In this document: positions 41,837 through 48,774 of the stretch, in pieces
Layout: each line of letters opens with the position of its first letter
How positions within the stretch are numbered: position 1 is the stretch's first letter
Assembly (NCBI GenBank): GCA_947485165.1
Contig: CANKRG010000011.1
Location: 1 to 48,774, forward strand
DNA: 48,774 bases
Reading direction: 5' to 3'
From: Comamonadaceae bacterium
GTDB lineage: Bacteria > Pseudomonadota > Gammaproteobacteria > Burkholderiales > Burkholderiaceae_C
Translations under genes and position numbers: made by a program
Notes under the pieces: model-generated
What the model saw: the letters and a program-made list of their open reading frames with translations, nothing else
The model's database searches: none
Told to the model about the DNA's origin: nothing

Positions 41837-43231
41837 ATGCATATTCATATTTTAGGCATTTGCGGCACCTTCATGGGCGGTGTGGCCGCGTTGGCGCGTG
41901 AGGCGGGGCACAAAGTCACCGGTTGCGACGCCGGCGTCTATCCGCCCATGAGTGACCAATTGCGCGCTTTGGGCATTGATTTGATTGAAGGCTTCGGAGC
42001 AGATCAGTTGGCACTCAAGCCCGATGTTTTCGTCATTGGCAACGTTGTCAGCCGTGTTCACAACGCCGACGGTACCCCCAAGTTTCCGTTGATGGAAGCG
42101 ATTTTGGATGCCGGTTTGCCCTACATCAGTGGCCCACAGTGGTTGGCTGAAAACGTGCTGCAAGGTCGCCACGTCTTAGCCGTAGCTGGCACACACGGCA
42201 AAACGACGACAACCTCCATGTTGGCGTGGATATTAGAGTGCGCTGGCTTTAAGCCGGGCTTCTTGGTAGGCGGTGTGCCTTTGAATTTTGGCGTTTCAGC
42301 GCGATTGGGTGAAAAGTATTTCGTGATTGAGGCGGATGAATACGACACCGCGTTTTTCGACAAACGCAGCAAATTCGTCCATTACCGCCCGCGCACCGCA
42401 GTTTTGAACAATTTAGAGTTCGACCACGCAGACATTTTTGACAGCTTGGCGGCGATTGAGCGCCAGTTCCACCACTTGGTGCGCACCGTGCCCGCGTCTG
42501 GTCGCGTTGTTTACAATGGTGCTGAGGCCAGCTTGCAGCGTGTTTTGGACACGGGCTGTTGGAGTGAGCGTGTGAGTTTTGGCGGCAGCTCAGACGTTGC
42601 AACGCATTGGATGGCAGAAGGCAGTCCAGATGATTTTAAAGTGCTATTAAATAAAGAGCAGCTTGGACAGGTTTCATGGCGTCTACAGGGTGTTCATAAT
42701 CAATATAATGCTTTGGCAGCCATCGCGGCGGCGCAGCACATCGGCGTTGCGCCCAGCGTCGCTGCAACAGCTTTAGACAGCTTCGAAAACGTGAAACGCC
42801 GCATGGAGGTGCGCGGCACAGCGGCTGGTGTGACGGTTTATGACGATTTTGCACATCACCCCAGCGCCATTGCCACAACTTTAGATGGTTTGAAGCAGCA
42901 GTTGGCGAAATCAGCGAATATAGGCCGAATCTTGGCTGTTTTGGAGCCGCGCAGCAACACTATGAAGCTAGGCACCATGAAAGCGCAGCTGGCAGACAGC
43001 TTGAAAGACGCTGACCTCGTGTTTTGCCACAGCGGTGGTCTGGGTTGGGATCCGCGTGTACCCCTGGCTGTGATGGGAAAGCGTGCCCAAGTGGCTGATT
43101 CTATTGAAGAATTGTTGAGTCAAATCATGCAAGCTGTACAGCCGGGTGACACCATTGTGTGTATGAGCAACGGCGGTTTTGCTGGCATTCATGGCCAGTT
43201 GTTGGCTGCATTGCAGGCAAAACAAAACTGA
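41837..43231 (+). CDS. mpl: UDP-N-acetylmuramate:L-alanyl-gamma-D-glutamyl-meso-diaminopimelate ligase
   Basis: This 464-residue Mur-ligase relative reattaches recovered murein tripeptide to UDP-MurNAc, completing the recycling path that AmpD (also in this window) starts. It opens MHIHILGICGTFMGGVAALA and has the ATP loop AVAGTHGKTTTTSMLAWILE near residue 113. Further motifs are EADEYDTAFFDKRSKFVHYRPR and VYDDFAHHPSAIATTLDGL. No SD is evident; GATAAT lies six bases before the ATG (41825-41830), so the message may be leaderless. Confidence 0.95.
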   Translation: MHIHILGICGTFMGGVAALAREAGHKVTGCDAGVYPPMSDQLRALGIDLIEGFGADQLALKPDVFVIGNVVSRVHNADGTPKFPLMEAILDAGLPYISGPQWLAENVLQGRHVLAVAGTHGKTTTTSMLAWILECAGFKPGFLVGGVPLNFGVSARLGEKYFVIEADEYDTAFFDKRSKFVHYRPRTAVLNNLEFDHADIFDSLAAIERQFHHLVRTVPASGRVVYNGAEASLQRVLDTGCWSERVSFGGSSDVATHWMAEGSPDDFKVLLNKEQLGQVSWRLQGVHNQYNALAAIAAAQHIGVAPSVAATALDSFENVKRRMEVRGTAAGVTVYDDFAHHPSAIATTLDGLKQQLAKSANIGRILAVLEPRSNTMKLGTMKAQLADSLKDADLVFCHSGGLGWDPRVPLAVMGKRAQVADSIEELLSQIMQAVQPGDTIVCMSNGGFAGIHGQLLAALQAKQN

Positions 43232-43339
43232 GCGTTACCGGCTTCACTGGACGGGCAAGTGTCTTAATTATGCAGCCAATTGCTGCACAGTTGAATGGAA
43301 CCGCGCCGCGTAAGTTGCAGGTGCAATATTGTTGATTTT

Positions 43340-43478
43340 GGAGTTTGAGTTCACCGCGTTCATGTTGTTCTGTCCATTCACGCAGTGATTTGGTGGCTAT
43401 ATAAAGCTCTCGAGCTGCTTCGGCATGTGTCAAACCGTGCTCTGTGACTAGTTTGATGGTTTCTAACTTAAATTTCAC
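43340..43478 (-). pseudogene. Remnant of an IS3-family transposase orfA
   Basis: The minus strand from ATG 43478 reads MKFKLETIKLVTEHGLTHAE, then AARELYIATKSLREWTEQHERGELK: the N-terminal helix-turn-helix of IS3-family OrfA proteins. After about 46 residues the similarity ends and the frame runs on through unrelated sequence into mpl antisense, so orfA is truncated and orfB is absent. Terminal inverted repeats could not be identified. The rest of the 313-bp gap between mpl and uup (43232-43339 and 43479-43544) holds no gene that I can see. Confidence 0.7.
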
Positions 43479-43544
43479 TATTTGAAAATTAGCGACTCGC
43501 TACTTCAGTTGGCTGCGGGTTACTCAGAGCATCCCTAGAGGACA

Positions 43545-45524
43545 TTAACTCAGCGACTCCCAGCGCTCCATAGCGGCCAGCAACAGCTCATCCAGCTCCG
43601 CATCGCGCTGCGTCAGCTGCAGAGCCAGTGCGGGGTCGCTGCTGTAAATGCTGCCATCGGCCAGCTTGGCACGTACTTGTGATTGTTCTACTTCTAAAAC
43701 TTCAATTTTCTTCGGCAATTCGTCCAAATCGCGCTGTTCTTTGAAGCTTAATTTACGTGCTTTGGTCAGGTTTTTTAGCGCGCCTGTGGATGAGTTGGCA
43801 CCCGTGGCGGGTGCATTGAAGATGTTGATTTGCTCGGAGTGCTCACTATTTAATAGCAATTTAGGCAATGAATTCGCCGGCTTGAGTGCTTTTTTGGCAT
43901 CTAAAGTGGCGTTTTTGGCGGCAATCTCCTTGGCGCGCTTGCTTTGCACCAACCAATCTTGCACGCCGCCCTCGTACTCGCGCCACTGGCCGTCACCCTC
44001 GTAGGCGATGGTGCTGGTCACAACGTTGTCCAAAAAAGTGCGGTCGTGGCTGACTAAAAACACAGTGCCTTCAAAGTTTTGTAGCAAATCTTCCAGCAAT
44101 TCTAAGGTGTCAATGTCCAAATCGTTGGTCGGCTCGTCCAGCACCAGCACGTTGGCGGGACGGGCATAGAGGCGCGCCAGCAGCAAGCGGTTGCGCTCGC
44201 CGCCGCTCAGGCTGCGTACGGGTGATCGCGCCCGTTCGGGGCTGAACAAAAAGTCGCTCAAGTAGCTTTTGACGTGTTTGCGCTGATTCCCAATCTCAAT
44301 CCACTCGCTGCCGGGGCTGATGAAGTCTTCCAGCGTGGCGTCCAAGTCCAGGTTGTTGCGCATCTGGTCAAAATACGCCACATCCAGCTTGGTGCCTTGT
44401 TTGATTTTGCCGCTATCGGGCTGCAAATCACCCAAAATCAGCTTCAACAGCGTGGTTTTGCCAGCGCCATTCGGGCCCAGCAGACCAATTTTGTCGCCGC
44501 GCAAAATCGTTCCCGTGAAGTTTTTCACGATGACTTTGGTGCTGATGACCTTGCCATCCGCATCCAAAGTGTTGAATGATTTGCTCACATTCTCTAGCTC
44601 GGCGACGATTTTGCCACTGCTTTGGGCGGAGGCGACGTCCATTTTGACGCTGCCGACCACGTCGCGGCGGGCGGAGCGGGTGTCGCGCAGTTCACCCAAA
44701 CGGGTAATGCGAGCCGTGGCGCGGGTGCGGCGGGCTTCAACGCCCTTGCGGATCCAGACCTCTTCTTGTGCCAAAAGCTTGTCGGCGCGGGCGTTGATGA
44801 CGGCTTCTTGCGCCAATTGCTCTTCTTTTTGCAGCAAATACTGCTCGAAATTACCCGGGTAGGACAATAATTTGCCACGGTCCAGGTCGACAATACGGGT
44901 CGCGACGCGGTTCAAAAAGCTGCGGTCATGGGTGATGGTGATGACGCTGCCTTTGAAGGCGATCAGCAGGTCTTCCAGCCACTCGATCGAGTCCAAATCC
45001 AGATGGTTGGTCGGCTCGTCTAACAAGAGCACATCGGGCTGGGACACCAAGCCCTGCGCCAAAGCGACGCGTTTTTTGTTACCACCCGAGAGCGTGCCAA
45101 TGATGGCGTCGCCATCCAAATGCAGGCGCTGCAAGGTTTCTGTCACGCGCTGTTCCCAGTTCCAGCCGTCCACGGCCTCAATTTGGCTTTGCAAGGCGTC
45201 CAAATCGCCCAAACCCGTCATGTATTCATCCATTAAGGCAATAACCGACGCAATGCCTGCCTGAACTGCTGCAAAAATAGTAGCAGTTTGGTCTAAGTCC
45301 GGCTCCTGCGACACATAGGCCATGCGCAGGTTGTTTTGTAATTGCAGGGTGCCGTCATCCACTTTTTCAAAGCCAGCCAGGATTTTGAGCATGGACGATT
45401 TGCCCGCCCCGTTGCGGCCGATGATGCCGACGCGCTCGCCAAGTTCGAGTGAAAAATCGGTGTGGTCGAGCAGCGCAACGTGGCCATAAGCGAGTTGTGC
45501 GTCTATAAGGGTAATCAAAGCCAT
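43545..45524 (-). CDS. uup: ABC-F family ATPase, Uup-like
   Basis: This 659-residue soluble protein has two ABC domains. Walker A motifs are GRNGAGKSS (near residue 38) and GPNGAGKTT (near 345). Signatures are LSGGNKKRVALA and LSGGERNRLLLAR, and Walker B regions are LLLDEPTNHLDLDS and LVLDEPTNDLDIDT. A positively charged linker follows, then a C-terminal coiled coil (RDLDELPKKIEVLEVEQSQVR), which is the Uup hallmark. ABC-F proteins act on ribosomes; Uup is also linked to DNA-branch processing. The start at 45524 (MALITLIDAQLAYG) is preferred over an upstream TTG. Repeat copy I lies antisense within the linker (residues about 543-560). Confidence 0.93.
   Translation of the reverse strand: MALITLIDAQLAYGHVALLDHTDFSLELGERVGIIGRNGAGKSSMLKILAGFEKVDDGTLQLQNNLRMAYVSQEPDLDQTATIFAAVQAGIASVIALMDEYMTGLGDLDALQSQIEAVDGWNWEQRVTETLQRLHLDGDAIIGTLSGGNKKRVALAQGLVSQPDVLLLDEPTNHLDLDSIEWLEDLLIAFKGSVITITHDRSFLNRVATRIVDLDRGKLLSYPGNFEQYLLQKEEQLAQEAVINARADKLLAQEEVWIRKGVEARRTRATARITRLGELRDTRSARRDVVGSVKMDVASAQSSGKIVAELENVSKSFNTLDADGKVISTKVIVKNFTGTILRGDKIGLLGPNGAGKTTLLKLILGDLQPDSGKIKQGTKLDVAYFDQMRNNLDLDATLEDFISPGSEWIEIGNQRKHVKSYLSDFLFSPERARSPVRSLSGGERNRLLLARLYARPANVLVLDEPTNDLDIDTLELLEDLLQNFEGTVFLVSHDRTFLDNVVTSTIAYEGDGQWREYEGGVQDWLVQSKRAKEIAAKNATLDAKKALKPANSLPKLLLNSEHSEQINIFNAPATGANSSTGALKNLTKARKLSFKEQRDLDELPKKIEVLEVEQSQVRAKLADGSIYSSDPALALQLTQRDAELDELLLAAMERWESLS
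43845..43894 (+). repeat. Interspersed repeat, copy I, inside uup
   Basis: On the plus strand, antisense to uup: ACTATTTAATAGCAATTTAG, then GCAATGAATTCGCCGGCTTG and AGTGCTTTT. It matches copies B and G in order and spacing (inverted TTTAATAGC part, GCAATAAATACGCC-like core, GGCTAGAG-like end). On the uup strand it encodes KKALKPANSLPKLLLN in the linker before the coiled coil. Confidence 0.65.
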
Positions 45525-45655
45525 GGGTAAAAATCGTTTCAAAAAGCGAGAGAAATAACCCTAGATTGTCCTTCATTGGGACTTACCCTTAAAAAACGCT
45601 AGTCGCTATAGTGTTAAATCAGTACAAAATATATTCACGGAAGCCAATTAGCCAG

Positions 45656-46150
45656 ATGGATGCTCGAATGGAACTTCAAATAAATGGCAAAGCCATGACG
45701 GCGGATATAGACCCGACGATGCCGCTTTTGTGGGCGCTGCGGGACGTGTTTAACCTGACAGGGACCAAATACAGCTGTGGCGTCGCGGCTTGTGGGGCGT
45801 GCACGGTGCGGGTGGATGGGCAGGCGGTGCGGTCTTGCGTGACGCCTGTGTCTACGGTTGTGGGTAAGCAGATCCAGACCATCGAGTCGCTCGGCGCGGC
45901 AGACAAGCCGCATGCGTTGCAGCAAGCTTGGATTGCCGAGCAAGTGCCGCAGTGCGGTTATTGCCAAAGCGGGATGTTGATGGCGGCAGCGGCGCTGTTG
46001 GAGAAAACGCCGAAACCGACCGATGCGCAGATTGACGAGGCGATGAGCAATATTTGCCGTTGTGGAACGTATCAGCGGGTTAGGACGGCGATTCACCGCG
46101 TTGCCAATGGTGATGTTGCAGCTAAGGCTGCAACGGGAGCCGTGAAATGA
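45656..46150 (+). CDS. 2Fe-2S subunit of a molybdenum hydroxylase (IorA-like)
   Basis: This 164-residue protein has the plant-type ferredoxin motif GTKYSCGVAACGACTVRVDG near residue 45 with a further cysteine in RSCVTPV. It also has the second cluster domain QCGYCQSGM and ICRCGTYQR. This is the small subunit of isoquinoline 1-oxidoreductase or aldehyde dehydrogenases of the xanthine oxidase family. ATG at 45656 is preferred; ATG 45668 (MELQING) and GTG 45611 are alternatives. It overlaps the large-subunit ATG by 4 bp, so they form one operon. The substrate is unknown. Confidence 0.9.
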   Translation: MDARMELQINGKAMTADIDPTMPLLWALRDVFNLTGTKYSCGVAACGACTVRVDGQAVRSCVTPVSTVVGKQIQTIESLGAADKPHALQQAWIAEQVPQCGYCQSGMLMAAAALLEKTPKPTDAQIDEAMSNICRCGTYQRVRTAIHRVANGDVAAKAATGAVK

Positions 46151-48438
46151 AGCGCCGCACGCTGATTTTGAGCGCTTTGGGCGCGACCAGTGCGTTGATC
46201 GTCGGCTGGGGCGTCATGCCAGCGCGGTCGCGTTTAGGGGATAAAGGTTTGATGTTGCCCAAGGAAGGCGACGTCGCGTTAAATGGTTGGATCAAAATCG
46301 CTGCTGATGGCACGGTGGTGCTGGCCATGCCGCGCAGTGAGATGGGGCAGGGCATTCACACGGCGTTAGCCATGTTGGTGGCTGAGGAGCTGGATGTGCC
46401 ATTGAGTGCGATGCGCTTGGAGCAGGCTGGGTCAGACACGATTTATGGCAATGTGTCCATGCTGGTGGCGTCTTTGCCGTTTCACCCCACTGAAACCGAG
46501 GGAGAGCACAAGGCGACCAAGGTCAAAGTGGGGAAATGGGTTGTGGGCAAATTGGCCCGCGAATTAGGCGTCAATGCTACGGGTGGCTCGTCTAGCGTGG
46601 CAGATGCCTGGGAGCCACTGCGCCTGGCCGCAGCCACGGCGCGTGGCTCTTTATTAGGAGCGGCTTCGTTGCAGTGGAAGTTGCCGGTGGACGAGTTGAC
46701 TGTGAAAGACGGCGTGGTGTCACATGCGTCGGGTAAATCAGCGCCGTACAAGACTTTTGCCAAGTTTGCGGCGGCAACGCCGCCCGGCGAGGTGAAACTG
46801 AAACCCCGTGCAGGCTGGAAGTTGATTGGCAAAAACGCCCCACGTACCGATATTCCGTCCAAAGTAGACGGTAGCGCCCAGTTTGGTATGGATGTACGCT
46901 TGCCTGACATGCTGTTTGCCAGCGCACGCATGTGTCCGATGTTAGGCGGTGGGACGGGCGTTATCCCGTCAAATGCAGCCTTGGCGATGCCTGGGGTGGA
47001 ACGCTTGGTTTTATTGCCGCCTTATGCAGGGTCAACCGCTGGCTTTGCTGTGGTCGGTAAAACGTCTTGGCACGCAAGGCAAGGTGCCTTGGCGGTTGAT
47101 GCGACGTGGCAGCAACGACCGTTAGGGGGGCTGGATTCGACGGACATTCAAGCCAAGCTCTTGGCAACCGTGAATGATCCGGATAAGACGGGTTTTGCGT
47201 TTTACACACGAGGCGATGCGCAGGCGGAGTTGACGGCAGCGGCATCTGAAGCTGGTAAGTCGGCGGGGAAGCGCGTGATTGAAAGCACCTATACCGCGCC
47301 CTACTTGGCTCATGCCACGATGGAGCCAATGAACTGCACAGCGCAAGTCAAGGCGGGCAAGGTAACAATTTGGGTGCCGACGCAGGTACCTCAGTTTGCC
47401 CGGATGGTGGCGGCCAAGGTGGCCGGTGTCTCGATTGAGGCCGTGACGATCCACGTCACGTTGCTGGGCGGAGGATTTGGACGCCGTTTGGAGTCAGACT
47501 TCGTCGCCCAAGCCGTGCGTGTGGCGATGGATTGCGGCGGCAGGCCGGTACAGTTGGTCTGGCCGCGTGAAGAAGATATGACGCATGACTTTTACCGCCC
47601 TATGCACGTCGCTAAATTGAGTGCAGTGATGGATGCTAAGGGTGCTGTTAGCACGCTGCGCATCAAATCAGCGGGTGATGCGATCAGTCCACGGGTGATG
47701 GCGCGTGTCGGTTTTGTTACGCCCATTGATACACCCGATAAAACCACCAACGAAGGCTTGTTTGACTTGCCTTATGGGGTGGCGAACCAGCACATGGCGC
47801 ATGTGGCAACGCGTATGGATGTGCCGGTTGGCTTTTGGCGCTCGGTCGGGCATTCGCACAATGCGTTCTTTTCAGAGAGTTTCATTGACGAGTTAGCAGT
47901 GAATGCTAAGCAAGATCCTGTTGAATTCAGGCGGCCATTGCTCAAAGAGGCACCTCGTTATCTGGCTGTGCTCGATCTGGCTGTTTCAAAAGCCAATTGG
48001 AGCAGTGCCTTGCCTGCGGGGCGTGCCCGTGGTGTGGCGCTGCACGAGTCGTTCGGCACTATCGTGGCACAAGTGGCGGAAGTGTCTATGGAAGATGGCA
48101 AGCCAAGGGTGCATAAAGTTGTTTGTGCGATTGACTGCGGTACAGTGGTCAACCCTGACACGGTGAAGCAGCAAATGCAAAGTTCAGTGGTATTTGCCTT
48201 GTCTGCGGCTCTGTATGGAAAAATAGATATACAAGCGGGCGTGGTGCAGCAAAGCAACTTCCCCAACTACCCTATGGTCAAGATGGTTCAATCACCCGTT
48301 GTGGATGTGTATATCGTGCCAAGTCAGCGTGCTCCAGCGGGCGTGGGTGAGCCAGGCGTGCCTCCATTGGCACCGGCAGTGGCCAATGCCTTGTTTGCGT
48401 TGACGCAAAAGCGATATCGCAGTTTGCCATTGGCGTAA
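46147..48438 (+). CDS. Molybdopterin-binding subunit of a molybdenum hydroxylase (IorB-like)
   Basis: This 763-residue large subunit starts MKRRTLILSALGATSALIVG, a twin-arginine-like motif and hydrophobic segment pointing to export as a folded complex. Moco-binding blocks are seen in AMPRSEMGQGIHTALAMLVAEEL, LLGGGFGRRLESDFV, and PVGFWRSVGHSHNAFFSESFIDE. The catalytic glutamate is in GVGEPGVPPLAPAVANAL near the C terminus. Family relatives oxidise isoquinoline or aldehydes. No FAD subunit gene and no cytochrome partner follow in the window, so the electron acceptor is unclear; relatives often use a c-type cytochrome. Confidence 0.9.
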   Translation: MKRRTLILSALGATSALIVGWGVMPARSRLGDKGLMLPKEGDVALNGWIKIAADGTVVLAMPRSEMGQGIHTALAMLVAEELDVPLSAMRLEQAGSDTIYGNVSMLVASLPFHPTETEGEHKATKVKVGKWVVGKLARELGVNATGGSSSVADAWEPLRLAAATARGSLLGAASLQWKLPVDELTVKDGVVSHASGKSAPYKTFAKFAAATPPGEVKLKPRAGWKLIGKNAPRTDIPSKVDGSAQFGMDVRLPDMLFASARMCPMLGGGTGVIPSNAALAMPGVERLVLLPPYAGSTAGFAVVGKTSWHARQGALAVDATWQQRPLGGLDSTDIQAKLLATVNDPDKTGFAFYTRGDAQAELTAAASEAGKSAGKRVIESTYTAPYLAHATMEPMNCTAQVKAGKVTIWVPTQVPQFARMVAAKVAGVSIEAVTIHVTLLGGGFGRRLESDFVAQAVRVAMDCGGRPVQLVWPREEDMTHDFYRPMHVAKLSAVMDAKGAVSTLRIKSAGDAISPRVMARVGFVTPIDTPDKTTNEGLFDLPYGVANQHMAHVATRMDVPVGFWRSVGHSHNAFFSESFIDELAVNAKQDPVEFRRPLLKEAPRYLAVLDLAVSKANWSSALPAGRARGVALHESFGTIVAQVAEVSMEDGKPRVHKVVCAIDCGTVVNPDTVKQQMQSSVVFALSAALYGKIDIQAGVVQQSNFPNYPMVKMVQSPVVDVYIVPSQRAPAGVGEPGVPPLAPAVANALFALTQKRYRSLPLA

Positions 48439-48491
48439 TCACGGGTGTAAAGGGTGGGTTTTACGAATAATTGAATAAAACGTAAAAATAG

Positions 48492-48521
48492 TTGCACGTA
48501 ATGGAAAACCCGATGTACAAT
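48492..48521 (+). promoter_or_regulatory. rRNA operon promoter P1 (candidate)
   Basis: TTGCAC (48492-48497) and TACAAT (48516-48521) are separated by 18 bp, followed by a G+C-rich start region (GAAGACCGCACCGAG). It lies 54 bp after the molybdenum hydroxylase stop and points toward the rRNA leader. Confidence 0.55.
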
Positions 48522-48602
48522 CGAAGACCGCACCGAGACAAGTAGCTATCGCTTCATGTTGATAAAAACAAGTTTTGATGCAAAAAATAATTCTCAAATT
48601 AT

Positions 48603-48631
48603 GACTGAAAAATAAAAATTCGGTATATAAT
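48603..48631 (+). promoter_or_regulatory. rRNA operon promoter P2 (candidate)
   Basis: A perfect TATAAT at 48626-48631 is preceded by weak -35-like bases around 48601-48608 (ATGACTGA). It is the promoter closest to the rRNA leader and could be the main growth-regulated start. Confidence 0.5.
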
Positions 48632-48649
48632 TCGAGGCTCAGCTGATTA

Positions 48650-48774
48650 CAGCAAAGCTTACTGAAAAACAGAAAATGTTTGGCGGTAGAGATCATTAAA
48701 AATATACAGCCGATAAGCGTGGGTGTTTGAAGGCGATTGCCAAGTTCTTCGGAACTAAGTCTTAATTGGCTTAC
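48650..48774 (+). promoter_or_regulatory. Pre-16S rRNA leader (16S gene lies beyond the window)
   Basis: GAGATCATTAAAAATA resembles a boxA antitermination element. CAGCCGATAAGCGTGGGTG, followed by a TTCG-loop hairpin (AGTTC 48743-48747 with GAACT 48752-48756), matches what I remember of pre-16S leaders in Comamonadaceae. Mature 16S rRNA has not begun at 48774. Nothing protein-coding is seen in 48439-48774. Confidence 0.65.

Noticed and set aside
42630-42665. A possible further repeat copy in mpl (GTGCTATTAAATAAAG)
   Set aside because: Only the first dozen bases fit; the AATAAATACG core and GGCTAGAG end are missing, and the encoded VLLNKEQLGQVSW looks native.
1-48774. CRISPR arrays, prophage genes, complete insertion sequences, integrases, toxin-antitoxin pairs, riboswitches
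   Set aside because: No regularly spaced direct repeats, no phage or integrase motifs, and no recognisable riboswitch cores were found on reading both strands. The only transposase trace is the IS3 orfA remnant.

Overview
This window looks like chromosome of a betaproteobacterium in or near the Comamonadaceae (Burkholderiales). The evidence is the S10 ribosomal cluster following tuf, an S3 protein with a long C-terminal tail, an AKKAP-repeat histone H1-like protein after nrdAB, the accB-accC-prmA-DUF3426-kinase order, and a family of short intergenic repeats ending in a GGCTAGAGCC-like core. The genus is inference. The window opens in the last 48 codons of tuf and closes in the promoter and leader of an rRNA operon.

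Layout. 1-5812: end of tuf and the S10 operon rpsJ to rpsQ, closed by a strong terminator. 5900-7530: a Prx5-type peroxiredoxin, a decayed cytochrome c' gene and a TlpA-like thioredoxin. 7582-8907: aroG (DAHP synthase) behind what reads as a complete transcription attenuator. It has a 25-codon leader peptide in which nine of ten consecutive residues are aromatic, an antiterminator, and a terminator with nine Ts. 8920-10722: an M61 aminopeptidase. 10842-15423: an arsenosugar-type cluster (arsS, two glycosyltransferases, arsM, a broken phosphate-transporter fragment) with an MTA-phosphorylase gene divergent from arsS. 15537-19900: dsbC, a ubiH-like monooxygenase, a MOSC protein, ychF and an elongator tRNA-Met. 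19973-25037: a galactarate/glucarate catabolic unit (garD divergent from gudD-garL-garR) with a fragment of an enolase-superfamily dehydratase beside it. 25074-30546: a thioesterase, a small secreted protein, miaB, ffh, a CcsA-like protein, a PP0621-family protein and ampD. 30631-35805: NrdR boxes, nrdA, nrdB and the histone-like gene. 35950-41815, minus strand: hypothetical gene, tlpA2, accB, accC, prmA, a zinc-ribbon DUF3426 protein and a PfkB kinase. 41837-48438: mpl, an IS3 orfA remnant, an ABC-F ATPase (uup) and a two-subunit molybdenum hydroxylase. 48492-48774: rRNA promoters and leader.

How the genes work together. Most of the window is housekeeping: translation, SRP targeting, fatty-acid initiation, dNTP supply and peptidoglycan recycling (ampD, mpl). 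Two accessory pathways stand out. In the arsenic cluster ArsM methylates arsenite, ArsS joins the product to the adenosyl moiety of SAM, the phosphorylase could remove adenine, and the glycosyltransferases could extend the sugar. In the gar/gud unit both dehydratases feed one aldolase and one tartronate-semialdehyde reductase.

The observations most worth following are the aroG attenuator, the arsS/mtnP pairing, and the interspersed repeat family. Repeat copies occur between genes and also inside three coding sequences, once forming most of a signal peptide.
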